Shown: positions 32,397-41,409, counted from the stretch's first letter. The stretch is 64,000 nt of DNA from DASRZM01 sp035686365 (GCA_035686365.1 DASRZM010000049.1:1-64000); one strand, 5' to 3'. A program made the numbers and translations. Notes: generated from the sequence alone by a model not told the origin.

Positions 32397-35102
32397 GTGG
32401 GGAAGCCAGCCGTGGCCGATCGTACGCCCAGGGTCCAGGAACCGCTGCACAGGCAGGGGCCGTCGGTGCCGGGGCTCACCCTGCTTCTGGTGGGGCTGCT
32501 GCTGTCCATGTTCGCCGCGCTGGCGGTGCACCGGCAGTACCTGGCCGAGTACCGCGAGGGCGTGGAGCGCCTGGCCGAGCGCGGTGCCTCGGCATTGCGC
32601 CACCGTATGGAGATCAGCGCCGTGCTCGCCCGTGCCGTGCAGGCCTGGTTTGCCCGCGTCCAGGATCCGGATGCGGCGCAGTTCGAAGCCTTCTACCGCG
32701 ACCTGGGGCTGCGCCAGAGCTTCCCCAGCGTCGCTGCACTGGCGTATGCGCCGCGCGTGGCATCGGTGGGCCCGGACGGCGCAGCGGTGCGCTATCCGAC
32801 CGAGCTGGTTGCACCACGATCGGGCAACGAGCGCGTGCTGGGGCTGGACGTGGTGAGCCAGCCTGCCAACCTGGCGGCGCTGGAGCGCGCGCGCGACACC
32901 GACCTGCCGACGCTGTCGGCCGGTTTTCCGCTGGTGCAGTTTGCCGGCGACCCGACGCCGTCCGACGGGGTGGTCCTGCGACTGCCGGTCTACCAGGCCG
33001 GTCCGGTGCCCGACAGCGTGCAGGCGCGGCGCGAACGCTTCCTGGGCTCGATCGCCATCTCGTTCCGCGTGAGCACCCTGGTCCGGGACGCCATGCCCGA
33101 GGACGTGGACCGGTGGCTCGCGGTGCGGGTCGTGGACGTCGAGGACGCCGAGTCCCGTGTGCTGTTCGATTCGCAGCCGCAGGCCTGGCAGGCGCAGCGC
33201 GCATATGTGGAGGAGATCACCCACGATCTGGAATTCGGCGGGCGGCGCTGGCGCCTGCAGTTGCTGCCGGTAGAGCCTTCGGGCTCCGTCGCGTACTGGT
33301 CGCCCTGGCTGACCTTCGCCTTCGGGGCGATCGCCAGCACGCTGCTGGCACTGCTCGTGTCGACGCAGTCGCAGGCGCGCAAGCGCGCCGAAGAGGTGGC
33401 GGCAAGGAGGGGCCTGCAGGCGCGCGAGAGCGAAAAGCGATTCCGCGCGTTGAACGAGCTGCTGCCCACGGCGGTGCTGCTGGCTCGCGCCCAGGACGGT
33501 GCGCTGGTGCATGCCAACCAGGCTGCGCGCGAAATGTTCGGGCTGGACCCGCGCCATACCGGCGAGACCAGGCTGGCCGCCCTGTTCGAGGAAGAGGGGC
33601 TGGGCCGGAGCATCGGCGCGGCCCGCGGCGGCGACCTGCACCTGACCGAGACCGGCACCCGGATGCGACGCCGCAGCGGCGAGGCATTCTGGGCGTCGGT
33701 CGCGGTGACCACGCTCGAACTCGGCGGTGCACGGCACTGGCTGACCGTGGCCTCGGACGTGTCCGACTCGCACAACCTGACCGATCGGCTGGCGTACCTG
33801 GCCAGCCACGACTCCCTGACCGAACTGATCAACCGGCGCGAGTTCGAGCGCCGCGTGCGACAGCGCCTCGAGGCTCTGGACAAGGGCGAGGGCAATGCGG
33901 CACTGCTGTACATCGACATTGACCAGTTCAAGCTGATCAACGACATTGCTGGTCACCTCGCCGGCGACCAGCTCCTGGTGGCCTTGTCCGGAGAGCTCGA
34001 CATCGTGCTACCCGATCAGGCCCTGCTGGCGCGCCTGGGGGGAGACGAGTTCGGCGTCCTGGTCGGTGGCTGCGAACAGCCGCGCGCGATCGCGATCGCG
34101 GAGAAGCTGCGCCAGGCGATCGATGCCTTTGCGTTCGAGTGGGACGAGCGGACCTACCGGCTCACGGCCAGCATCGGCATCGTGATGCTGCACGCAAACG
34201 ATCCGGTCGGCCTCGACGAGCTGTTTTCGCGCGCGGACACCGCCTGCTACATGGCCAAGGAGCTGGGCCGCAACCGCATCCACGTGTTCTCCGACACCGA
34301 CCTGGAGATGACGCGCCGTCGCGGCGAGATGGACTGGGTCGCTCGCATCAAGCAGGCACTGGCCGACGAGCGCTTGTGTCTGTACTACCAGGAGATCGAG
34401 CCGTTGGGCCAGGCGCGGCAGGGTGTCCACTTCGAGCTGCTGCTGCGGCTGGTGGACGAGCGCGGGCACCTGGTACTTCCGGGTGCGTTCCTGCCCGCGG
34501 CGGAACGATTCGACCTGATGCCGGCGCTGGACCGCTGGGTCGTCCACGCTGCGCTGTCGCGGTTTCCGCGACTGCACCCGGCGGGAGCCGCCGTGGCCTC
34601 GTGCGCGGTCAATCTGTCGGCGCGCTCGATCGTGGATCCCGACTTCGCCGACTTCGTGCTCTCGGAGCTGGCCGCCGCCGGCGTGGCGCCCGAGCGCCTG
34701 TGCTTCGAGATCACCGAGACTGCGGTGATCGCGCACATGGACCGGGCGGTCGCGGTGATCGAGCGGCTGCGCGCCCACGGCTGCCGCTTCGCGATCGACG
34801 ACTTCGGTGCCGGCATGTCCTCGTTCGGGTATCTGAAGAACCTGCCGGTGGACATCGTCAAGATCGACGGCAGTTTCATCCGCGACCTCGAGTCCGATCC
34901 GATGTCGTACTCGATCGTGCGGGCGGTCACCGAGATCGGGCACCAGAGCGGCAAGCTGGTGACGGCCGAGTTCGTCTCCAGCGCCGCCGCCCGCGAGATG
35001 CTTGCGGAGATCGGGGTGGATTTCGCCCAGGGCTACGCCGTGCACCGCCCGGAACCGGTCGCGGACTGGCGTCCGGACACGGCGCTGGTTCGCGCGAACT
35101 AG
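32397..35102 (+). CDS. CHASE/PAS/GGDEF/EAL membrane protein
   Basis: 901 residues from GTG at 32397; a second GTG at 32412 has GGGGAA at good distance and may be the true start. First membrane helix about 24-42, periplasmic CHASE-type domain about 45-290 (FYRDLGLRQSFPSVAALAYA), second helix about 305-325. Cytoplasmic PAS (FRALNELLPTAVLLARAQDG), GGDEF at about 548-552 (LGGDEFGVLVG, intact), and an EAL domain in which the motif reads Glu-Leu-Leu at 680-682. Other EAL residues are kept (EITETAVIA, DDFGAGMSSFGYLKNLPVD). It probably makes c-di-GMP in response to a small periplasmic ligand; phosphodiesterase activity is less certain. Confidence 0.92.
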   Translation: MGKPAVADRTPRVQEPLHRQGPSVPGLTLLLVGLLLSMFAALAVHRQYLAEYREGVERLAERGASALRHRMEISAVLARAVQAWFARVQDPDAAQFEAFYRDLGLRQSFPSVAALAYAPRVASVGPDGAAVRYPTELVAPRSGNERVLGLDVVSQPANLAALERARDTDLPTLSAGFPLVQFAGDPTPSDGVVLRLPVYQAGPVPDSVQARRERFLGSIAISFRVSTLVRDAMPEDVDRWLAVRVVDVEDAESRVLFDSQPQAWQAQRAYVEEITHDLEFGGRRWRLQLLPVEPSGSVAYWSPWLTFAFGAIASTLLALLVSTQSQARKRAEEVAARRGLQARESEKRFRALNELLPTAVLLARAQDGALVHANQAAREMFGLDPRHTGETRLAALFEEEGLGRSIGAARGGDLHLTETGTRMRRRSGEAFWASVAVTTLELGGARHWLTVASDVSDSHNLTDRLAYLASHDSLTELINRREFERRVRQRLEALDKGEGNAALLYIDIDQFKLINDIAGHLAGDQLLVALSGELDIVLPDQALLARLGGDEFGVLVGGCEQPRAIAIAEKLRQAIDAFAFEWDERTYRLTASIGIVMLHANDPVGLDELFSRADTACYMAKELGRNRIHVFSDTDLEMTRRRGEMDWVARIKQALADERLCLYYQEIEPLGQARQGVHFELLLRLVDERGHLVLPGAFLPAAERFDLMPALDRWVVHAALSRFPRLHPAGAAVASCAVNLSARSIVDPDFADFVLSELAAAGVAPERLCFEITETAVIAHMDRAVAVIERLRAHGCRFAIDDFGAGMSSFGYLKNLPVDIVKIDGSFIRDLESDPMSYSIVRAVTEIGHQSGKLVTAEFVSSAAAREMLAEIGVDFAQGYAVHRPEPVADWRPDTALVRAN

Positions 35103-35103
35103 G

Positions 35104-35129
35104 GAACCTCTGAACAGGTCCAGAGGTTC
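35104..35129. terminator. Convergent hairpin, fragment of a palindromic element
   Basis: GAACCTCTG (35104-35112) pairs perfectly with CAGAGGTTC (35121-35129). It lies between the convergent CHASE-domain and apbE genes. The same hairpin ends the larger element at 49160-49312, and the following CGCGCGCCATGGATGG and GTTTTTCAGCAGG resemble modules of the element at 40935-41094. Confidence 0.7.
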
Positions 35130-35152
35130 GCGCGCCATGGATGGGGTGTTTT

Positions 35153-36205
35153 TCAGCAGGAGCCCGAGGCGGCGATCGGCGCGGCGAGCAACCGTGGCTG
35201 GCGATGCCACCGGATGCGCCGGTGCAGGGAGCGGGTGATCAGCAGCCGGTCCTCCGTGGTCAGCAGGAAGGCACAACGCACGCCCATGGCGTCGGTCAGG
35301 GACGCGAAGCGCTCGCTGCCGCCGACCAGCAAGGTGGTGGCGGCGGCATCGGCCAGTACCGGGTCGCGGCCGAGCACCACGACCGCGGCCGCCCCGCGTG
35401 CGGGCATCCCGGTGCGCGGATCGAGTACGTGCGGCCAGCGCGCACCGTCCGGCTGAGGGCGGTACTTGTGGTAGTCGCCGGAGCTGAACAGGGCTTCGCC
35501 GTCGGCAAGTTCGACCACGCCGAGGACCTCGCCGAAGGGGTCGCGCAAGGCGGCGCGCCAGGGGCGCCCGCGGGCCCGGCCGCGGGCGCACAGGTCGCCG
35601 CCCAGGGTCACCAGCGCGTGGACGATGCCGTTGGCGGCCAGGACCCTGTGCGCCTCGGCGCAGGCGGCGCCCTCGGCGATGGCGTTGAAGTCCAGGGCGA
35701 TGTCACGGCGGTCGGAGCCCACGCGGCCCGACTCGACCCACAGCGCATCCAGCGTCGGCCGCGATTCGAGCCAGCGGTCGATCGCCGCGGAGTCCGGCGC
35801 TGCCGACGTGATGGGGAAGTCACCGGTATGGAAGCCCCACAGCGCCACCAGGGAGCCGATCGCCGGATCGAAAAGGCCGTCGCTGGCCCGGTGCAGTCCG
35901 CGTGAGTGTTCCAGCAGGCGCAGCACCGACGCAGGCGCCGGGGCTGCACGCCCATCGGCGAGCGCGGCATTGATCCGGGTCAGGGCGCTGTCACGCCACG
36001 GGTGCCATTCGCGTTCGCGCAGCTCCAGCCGCCGTGCGACGGCGGCGATGGCGGCGCGTCCGTGGGCCCGGTCGGCAGCGAGCACTTCGATCGTGGCCGG
36101 GCTGCCGAACACCAGCAGCTCCTCGCGGACCGGCTGCGGATCCTGCGCACAGCCGGAAAACACCGCCGCGACGGCGGCGAGCAGGGCTGCCCGCGCGGCA
36201 CTCAC
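35153..36205 (-). CDS. ApbE-family FAD:protein FMN transferase (lipoprotein)
   Basis: 350 residues from the GTG at 36205. The N-terminus is a lipoprotein signal (ALLAAVAAVFSGC, lipobox Cys near residue 19). Family motifs: LREREWHPWRDSALTRIN, GLFDPAIGSLVALWGF, DFNAIAEGAAC, LVTLGGDLCARG, SSGDYHKYR, LDPRTGMPARGAAAV and ADAAATTLLVGG. ApbE attaches FMN covalently to Thr/Ser of target proteins in the periplasm (Rnf, Nqr and others). No such target lies nearby. Its GTG overlaps the PilZ gene stop by 4 bp. Confidence 0.92.
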   Translation of the reverse strand: MSAARAALLAAVAAVFSGCAQDPQPVREELLVFGSPATIEVLAADRAHGRAAIAAVARRLELREREWHPWRDSALTRINAALADGRAAPAPASVLRLLEHSRGLHRASDGLFDPAIGSLVALWGFHTGDFPITSAAPDSAAIDRWLESRPTLDALWVESGRVGSDRRDIALDFNAIAEGAACAEAHRVLAANGIVHALVTLGGDLCARGRARGRPWRAALRDPFGEVLGVVELADGEALFSSGDYHKYRPQPDGARWPHVLDPRTGMPARGAAAVVVLGRDPVLADAAATTLLVGGSERFASLTDAMGVRCAFLLTTEDRLLITRSLHRRIRWHRQPRLLAAPIAASGSC

Positions 36206-36549
36206 ACGTACTTGCCGTTCGGCCGCTCGATCCAGGAACGAATCCGGGCAAGGTCTTCGGGGTCGACGTCGATGAACCGGAAGCCGGCCCAGTACTGGCC
36301 CGCTACGCTGGCCTCGTCCGACCACAGGTGGTGCGCACCGACCTCGACTGCGCCGGTACGGGCGTTGGCGTCGGTCAGCGTGAAGCGGAACTGGAACAGC
36401 GCGTCGTCGATCAGGCGCGCGCCCGTCATCAGCATCATGCCGGTCTCCGACAGGTTGCTGACGCGGCCGACCGACTGCTCGGTCATGGTGTCGAAGACCT
36501 CGATGATCTCGGCGGGCTTCTTGCGCTTGGAGCGGCGGAATTCGCTCAT
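36202..36549 (-). CDS. PilZ-domain protein
   Basis: 115 residues. Arg5-x-x-x-Arg9 (FRRSKRK) and Asn32-x-Ser-x-x-Gly37 (SNLSETG) are the c-di-GMP-binding motifs in their expected order. The remaining strands (FQFRFTLTDANARTG, HHLWSDEASVAGQYWAGFRF) fit a PilZ barrel. The ATG overlaps the DUF1631 stop and its stop overlaps the apbE start, so the three are translationally coupled. It is probably a stand-alone c-di-GMP receptor acting with DUF1631. Confidence 0.9.
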   Translation of the reverse strand: MSEFRRSKRKKPAEIIEVFDTMTEQSVGRVSNLSETGMMLMTGARLIDDALFQFRFTLTDANARTGAVEVGAHHLWSDEASVAGQYWAGFRFIDVDPEDLARIRSWIERPNGKYV

Positions 36550-39014
36550 CGGTCGTCCCGGATCTCGGTAGCCGGTTGCGTCGGGCGTGAAGAGAACGAG
36601 CGCAGCCCAGAGACGATGGCACCCCAGGCGCGGTCGATCATGTTGCCCTGGGCAGTCTCGACCACGCGTACGTTGCCGCGTGCGATCTCGCGCGCCAGCC
36701 ACTGCAGCGAATGCTCGCCCACGCGCTGGCCGCGATGGTTGACGAACAGGGCATGGCCGGTGACCGTGCTGAACCAGGACAGGCGCCGGCGGGCACGCTC
36801 GCCCTGCTGGTTGACGGTGAACTCCAGCCAGGTGCCGAACGGCAGCTCCCTGACCAGCGTCAGGCACTTCTCCTCGTCGGGCGTCAGCGGCGCCAGGTGC
36901 TGTTCGCGCTCGCGCGCCTCCACGTCCTGGCCGAAGCGGGTCTTGGACTTGAGCCGCATCGCCAGCTCGGTGCGCGAGGCCGGATCGGCGTCCTCTTCGT
37001 CCGCCGCCGAGTCCAGCAGGCGGGTGGCGACGGCCTGCGCATCCTCGGCGTGATACCCCACCTGGGCCAATGCCTGTTCGACCTCGGCGTGCAGCGTCTG
37101 CTGCTCGGTCGGGCCGATCAGCCGCTCGCCGGTGCCGCGCCGGGCCGCGGCCGCCTCGACCAGGCGCTCGGCGATGTGCAGGTAATGCTGGTAACTGTCG
37201 GAGCCCTCACCGTGGCGCAGCATCGACAGGGCCAGCACGTCGGTCCAGGACTGGCCCAGCAGCGTGGCCAGGAACCTGGGCAGGCGCTTGCCGGCCAGTA
37301 CCTTGTCCATCGCCTCGGCGGCCTTGAGCCGCGAGACTTCCAGTTTCTCCTTGCCGCGCGCGGCCTCCACGTGGCGGCGCTCGGCGATCTCGGCCTTGTG
37401 GGCAACGGTCTGCAGGTGCTGGCTGAGGTCGTCGAGCAGGGCCTCGAACAAGGTCAGGTCGCCGTCGAACTCGCCCATGACGCGGTCGACCAGCGAGCGC
37501 ATGCGGTCGATCAGGACACGGTCGGCCTCGTCCTCGCCGGTCCAGTAGGCACCGGTCTCGACGATCGCATTGAGCATCTGGCGAGCCGGGTGCTCGCGCT
37601 GGGTGAAGAAGCGCTTGTCGTCGAGCGCCACGCGCAGCAGCGGCACCTGCAGCTTGGTCAGCAGCTGCGCGGCCGGGCTGTTGGGCCGCACGTCCTTCAT
37701 GATGAAGTCGAACAGCATGCCGACCAGGTCGATGGTATCGGCGTCCTCTTCGCCCAGGCTCGGCGGCGGCGCTCCGGATGAGCTTTTCCGCAGCTGCGCC
37801 AGCAGGTCCTGCTTCACGTGCTGGATCGATCGCGGCACCAGCTGGCCGTCGACCACGGCGGGCTCCGGCGGCCGGGTCTGCAGCCGGCCGAGCACGGTCT
37901 GCACGTCGTCGGGGGTGGCGACCATGCCCGCGTGTGCGGCCCGCTCCGGTCCGCCGGAAAGCTTGCCCAGCAGCGCCCGGCGCCCAACCATCAGCTGGCG
38001 CAGGAGCGCGAACATCTCCGCCTCGCCGGCATCGGGCGCCGGACGCGCGCCCTGCGCGCCGGGCCAGGCCGTGTAGGGCCGCGCGCCGCCGCCCGGCGGC
38101 GAGGCCTGCGACTCACGCGGTGCCGTAGCCGCGCCGTGGCCACCGCCGGCACCCGGGTGCGGGAGGGGGGCGGCGCCGACCGCGGCGCCGTCAGCCATCA
38201 GGCCCAGCGTGGTCGATCCCGAGGCCCCGCGCCGCCGTGCCATCAACGACTCCTCGCGCCGACGCGCGGCGTCCTCGGCGGCGTCCTGCGCGACCGGGCG
38301 GGACCGGATCGGGACGAAGGTCAGGTTCGGCAGCACGCGCTGGCCGATCAGGTAGGCATTGAGCGTCTCGTAGGTCGGACCGCTGTACTGCAGCACGCAA
38401 CGCTCGAACTGGCGCAGCAGGGCCAGCCGATACTCGGGCGAGAGTTCGATGCAGCCCATCGCCTCGCGCATGATGCGGCACAGCGTGTGCGGCCCGACCG
38501 GCAGCTTGTCGGCTTCGAAGGCGGGACGGCCGGCGATCACGCCGAAGCGCTGGCCGAGCAGGAACAGCGTCAGGCTGTTGCGGATCTCGCAGCGGCCGGC
38601 GATCTCGGTGACCAGCGTGTTCTCGTCGACCTCGACGTCTTCGACCAGTGCCAGTTCGCCGGCGCGCGGCGCCGTCGTGATGGCGCTGCCGCGCTCGCCG
38701 GGCCCGCGGATGTCGGCCAGCGCCGCCTCCAGCCCGACCATGAAGTGCGGAATCAGGTCCGCGCGTGCGCGCTTGACCTCGCGCAGCGCCGAGAAGCAGG
38801 TCGACTGCACGCTGATGTTGCGGGCCTGCTCGGCGAGCTTGAACAGCTGCTGCTCGAACTCGTTCAGCGTCTTGTTGAGTCCGCGCTCGAACTCGTCGGA
38901 CACGTACTGAAGGATGCCCTCGAGCAGGGCCCGGATGCGGGGCGGGAAAGCGCGCTGGGAAAGCGAGGGCGGTGGCCCCGAATCCGGACCACTGTGCGCT
39001 GCCGGGCCGTGCAT
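36546..39014 (-). CDS. DUF1631 protein
   Basis: 822 residues from the ATG at 39014 (GGGAG upstream). No signal peptide or membrane helix. The N-terminal third is helical (VSDEFERGLNKTLNEFEQQL), the middle has a low-complexity Gly/Pro/Ala linker (about 280-350), and the C-terminal third (VRELPFGTWLEFTVNQQGER, RLSWFSTVTGHALFVNHRGQ) resembles a PilZ-like barrel, a known trait of DUF1631. Function is unknown. Coupling to a PilZ protein suggests a c-di-GMP output complex; this is inference. Confidence 0.85.
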   Translation of the reverse strand: MHGPAAHSGPDSGPPPSLSQRAFPPRIRALLEGILQYVSDEFERGLNKTLNEFEQQLFKLAEQARNISVQSTCFSALREVKRARADLIPHFMVGLEAALADIRGPGERGSAITTAPRAGELALVEDVEVDENTLVTEIAGRCEIRNSLTLFLLGQRFGVIAGRPAFEADKLPVGPHTLCRIMREAMGCIELSPEYRLALLRQFERCVLQYSGPTYETLNAYLIGQRVLPNLTFVPIRSRPVAQDAAEDAARRREESLMARRRGASGSTTLGLMADGAAVGAAPLPHPGAGGGHGAATAPRESQASPPGGGARPYTAWPGAQGARPAPDAGEAEMFALLRQLMVGRRALLGKLSGGPERAAHAGMVATPDDVQTVLGRLQTRPPEPAVVDGQLVPRSIQHVKQDLLAQLRKSSSGAPPPSLGEEDADTIDLVGMLFDFIMKDVRPNSPAAQLLTKLQVPLLRVALDDKRFFTQREHPARQMLNAIVETGAYWTGEDEADRVLIDRMRSLVDRVMGEFDGDLTLFEALLDDLSQHLQTVAHKAEIAERRHVEAARGKEKLEVSRLKAAEAMDKVLAGKRLPRFLATLLGQSWTDVLALSMLRHGEGSDSYQHYLHIAERLVEAAAARRGTGERLIGPTEQQTLHAEVEQALAQVGYHAEDAQAVATRLLDSAADEEDADPASRTELAMRLKSKTRFGQDVEAREREQHLAPLTPDEEKCLTLVRELPFGTWLEFTVNQQGERARRRLSWFSTVTGHALFVNHRGQRVGEHSLQWLAREIARGNVRVVETAQGNMIDRAWGAIVSGLRSFSSRPTQPATEIRDDR

Positions 39015-39108
39015 GATGGGCCGACTCCCTGCTCGGTGTCTGTGCCGCGGCAGTGTAGCAGGAGCCGCGCCGCGTATGCCGCGCCGCGGGTCCCCATCCG
39101 GCAAGCGA

Positions 39109-40908
39109 TCAGTGCTGGTAGTGAAGTCGCAGCATCACCGTGCGGCCGGGCGTCTGGAAGCCGCGCGCCAGGGCATAGTCGCGATCGAGCAGGTTCTCGA
39201 TCCGTGCACCCAGCGTCCAACGAGACACCGGCCGGTACCTTGCAGTGACGGCAAGCAGGCCATAGCCGGGAAGGGCGCCCCCGAACTCGGGACGCGAGGA
39301 GGCCGCATAACCCTCCAGGCCCAGCTCCAGGCGCGCGCCGAAGGACCTGGCCAGCGCCAGCGCCGCCTTGCGGTCCGGTCGGCGCAGCAGCCGCTGACCG
39401 CTGTCCCGATCCAGCGCCTGCTGCCAGGTTGCGCTGGCGTCGAGTCGCCATTCCGCCAGGTCCCGGTGCCATTGCAGCTCTGCGCCGTCGATACGGGCAC
39501 GGCGCACGTTGATCGCCATGAACTGCGGTCCGCTGAAGTCGATCAGGTCGCGGATGTCGGTGCGGAACAGGTGGAACCCCAACTGCGGCTCGCCGCCCGG
39601 GGCCAGTTTCAGGCCCAGCTCGTAGCTGCGCGAGCGCTCGGCCTGCAGCCCGGGATTGCCGGCGAACAGCCCGCCGAAGCCCGGCGAATACAGCTCGTTG
39701 AAGTTGGGCGCCCGGAAGCCCTCGCCGTAGCTGGCGAATACGCGCCAGTCGTCGGCGGGTTGCCAGCCCCAGGCGCCCTGGAAGGTGCTCTGGCCGCCGA
39801 ACGCGCTGTTGTCGTCGTAGCGCGCGGCCAGCTCGTAGTCGTGTGCGCCGGCACCGCCGCGCCAGTCCACGAATGCGGCGCGGTTATCGCGCTCGACATC
39901 GAAGCGGGCCGTTCCCGAGAAGGTGTCGATCGAGACCCCGTGTTCGTCGAGCACGCTTGCGCCGAACATCAGGCTGCCGCTGCGCACATCGACCGCGTGC
40001 AGCCAGTCCAGCTGCGCGCGACGGCTGTCGAAACGCGAGAAGAAATCGGGCGTGACCAGGGTTTCGCGCGACTGTCCCAACACGAGTTGGTGGTCCCAGC
40101 CGGGCGCAAGCGGCCCCGACAGCGTCGCTGCCGCCGAATGCTGCCGCACGTCGGAGCGGCCCTGGTCGAACTCGACGGCGTCGTCCAGGCCCAGCGCGTT
40201 GAAGGTGACCGTCTGGGTGCCGAGGTCGCGGTGCGCGTCCAGGCTCAGATGCCGGCTCAGGAAGCCGTCGTCGTCGGGGTCGAAGGCGAATCCGTCCGGC
40301 CCCTGGGCGCTGAAGCCGTCGCTGTCGAGGATCCCGGCACGCAGGCCGAAGCCGCCGCGCGACGTGCGCCGACCCCAGCCGGCGGCCGCACCGCGGGTGC
40401 CGTGGCTCCCGGCCACGAGGGAGGCATCGATGCCCCCGGGCCGGCGCGTGAAGATCTGGATGACGCCGCCGATCGCGTCGGATCCGTACAGGGCCGCGCG
40501 CGGTCCGCGGACGATCTCGATGCGCTCGACCTGGTCCAGCGGCAGGTGCTCGAACGCGTAGGCGCCGGTGGACAGCGCGGCCACCCTGACGCCGTCGATC
40601 AGCACCGTGACATGGTTGGATGCGGAGCCGCGCAGGAACACGCTGGTCTGCTGGCCGATGCCGCCGCCGCGTGCGATGTCGATGCCGGCCTGGCTGCGCA
40701 GCAGTTCCAGCAGGTCGCCGGTGCCGCTGGCCTCGATCTGCTCGCGGGTGATCACCGAGACGGCAGCCAGTGTCTGGTCGACCGCCGTGGGCATGCGGCG
40801 GGCCGTGACCACCACTTCGGGTTGCCGTACCGGCCCGTCTTCGGTCGCAATCGCTGCGGCCGGGACAAGGATCGCGGCGACGGCCGCGTACACCAGTTGG
40901 GATCTCAT
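39109..40908 (-). CDS. btuB: BtuB-like TonB-dependent vitamin B12 receptor
   Basis: 599 residues with a signal peptide (about 1-21), a TonB box (EVVVTARR) and a plug domain (LLELLRSQAGIDIARGGGIG, VLIDGVRVA, EIVRGPRAALYGSDAIGGVI), then a 22-strand-type barrel. The upstream cobalamin riboswitch supports B12 as substrate. CAGGAG 6 bases before the ATG fixes the start. Oddity: the last residues are LRLHYQH, ending in His instead of the usual C-terminal aromatic. Outer-membrane import powered by TonB-ExbBD; periplasmic BtuF is not in the window. Confidence 0.92.
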   Translation of the reverse strand: MRSQLVYAAVAAILVPAAAIATEDGPVRQPEVVVTARRMPTAVDQTLAAVSVITREQIEASGTGDLLELLRSQAGIDIARGGGIGQQTSVFLRGSASNHVTVLIDGVRVAALSTGAYAFEHLPLDQVERIEIVRGPRAALYGSDAIGGVIQIFTRRPGGIDASLVAGSHGTRGAAAGWGRRTSRGGFGLRAGILDSDGFSAQGPDGFAFDPDDDGFLSRHLSLDAHRDLGTQTVTFNALGLDDAVEFDQGRSDVRQHSAAATLSGPLAPGWDHQLVLGQSRETLVTPDFFSRFDSRRAQLDWLHAVDVRSGSLMFGASVLDEHGVSIDTFSGTARFDVERDNRAAFVDWRGGAGAHDYELAARYDDNSAFGGQSTFQGAWGWQPADDWRVFASYGEGFRAPNFNELYSPGFGGLFAGNPGLQAERSRSYELGLKLAPGGEPQLGFHLFRTDIRDLIDFSGPQFMAINVRRARIDGAELQWHRDLAEWRLDASATWQQALDRDSGQRLLRRPDRKAALALARSFGARLELGLEGYAASSRPEFGGALPGYGLLAVTARYRPVSRWTLGARIENLLDRDYALARGFQTPGRTVMLRLHYQH

Positions 40909-40934
40909 CGAATGCTCCTGCGCTCACCCGCGGT

Positions 40935-41094
40935 CTAGCAGCCTGTTGAAAAACGATCGTCCTGATCGTTTTTCAAGTCGCGAGTCCGGCACATGTCCGG
41001 ACTCGCTCACGGCGAATCAAGCGCTTGCGCGCTTGCTTCGCCGCGCCGCCGTCCATGGCGGCGGCTAGCAGGCTGTTTTTCAACAGCCTGCTAG
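40935..41094. mobile_element. 160-bp MITE-like palindromic element
   Basis: Ends are inverted: CTAGCAGCCTGTTGAAAAAC at 40935-40954 against the complement of 41075-41094 (CTAGCAGGCTGTTGAAAAAC), one mismatch. Inside are four further hairpins: AAAAACGATC/GATCGTTTTT, GTCCGG-CACAT-GTCCGGAC-type, CAAGCGCTTGCGCGCTTG and CCGCCGTCCATGGCGGCGG. The right end alone folds as a 13-bp stem (CTAGCAGGCTGTT/AACAGCCTGCTAG). No coding capacity. It sits between the B12 riboswitch and the btuB ribosome binding site. A related element lies at 49160-49312. Confidence 0.7.
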
Positions 41095-41171
41095 GGGACG
41101 CGAACGGCGGAGCACGGATCGGGTCGACGGAGGCGACGGCCCGCGCCGTTGCCCGCCGCAACGCGCTACCG

Positions 41172-41193
41172 GGGCATCGCCATGGCGATGCCC
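41172..41193 (-). other. Perfect palindrome just after the riboswitch
   Basis: GGGCATCGCCATGGCGATGC followed by CC is a perfect 22-base palindrome starting 6 bases after the aptamer on the minus strand. It could be the expression-platform hairpin. No T-run follows, so simple intrinsic termination is doubtful; it may be a REP-like unit. Confidence 0.5.
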
Positions 41194-41198
41194 GGGCC

Positions 41199-41358
41199 GT
41201 CGGCCGGTCTCCGGGCTTGCAGCGCGCTCGACGCGGGGCGCCTTGCGGTGCCTGCCGCCTTCCCGGAGCACGCAGCTCCAGTGGCTTCAATGACAGGCTA
41301 CGACTGCTTACCGTTGCGGGGGCAGCGCCGGATTCTCACCGGCTTCCCGAACACCGAC
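41199..41358 (-). promoter_or_regulatory. Cobalamin (adenosylcobalamin) riboswitch
   Basis: Minus-strand RNA with the class hallmarks in order: P1 GTCGG (41358-41354), GAAGCCGGTGAGAATCCGGC, GCTGCCCCCGCAACGGTAAG, AGCCACTG, GGGAAGGCGGC, and the B12 box AAGCCCGGAGACCGGCC, closed by CCGAC at 41203-41199. It lies in the leader of the btuB-like gene and should repress it when cobalamin is bound. Aptamer to start codon is about 290 nt, lengthened by a 160-bp palindromic insertion. Confidence 0.93.
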
Positions 41359-41409
41359 GGGGCGCGCAGTGTATGCGGCGGCGCCGGCGCGCGCCAGTGC
41401 GGACGCGGT

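Noticed and set aside
40935..41094. Remnant of a coding insertion sequence
   Set aside because: Only 160 bp, hairpin throughout, with no transposase fragment in any frame; a non-autonomous element fits better.
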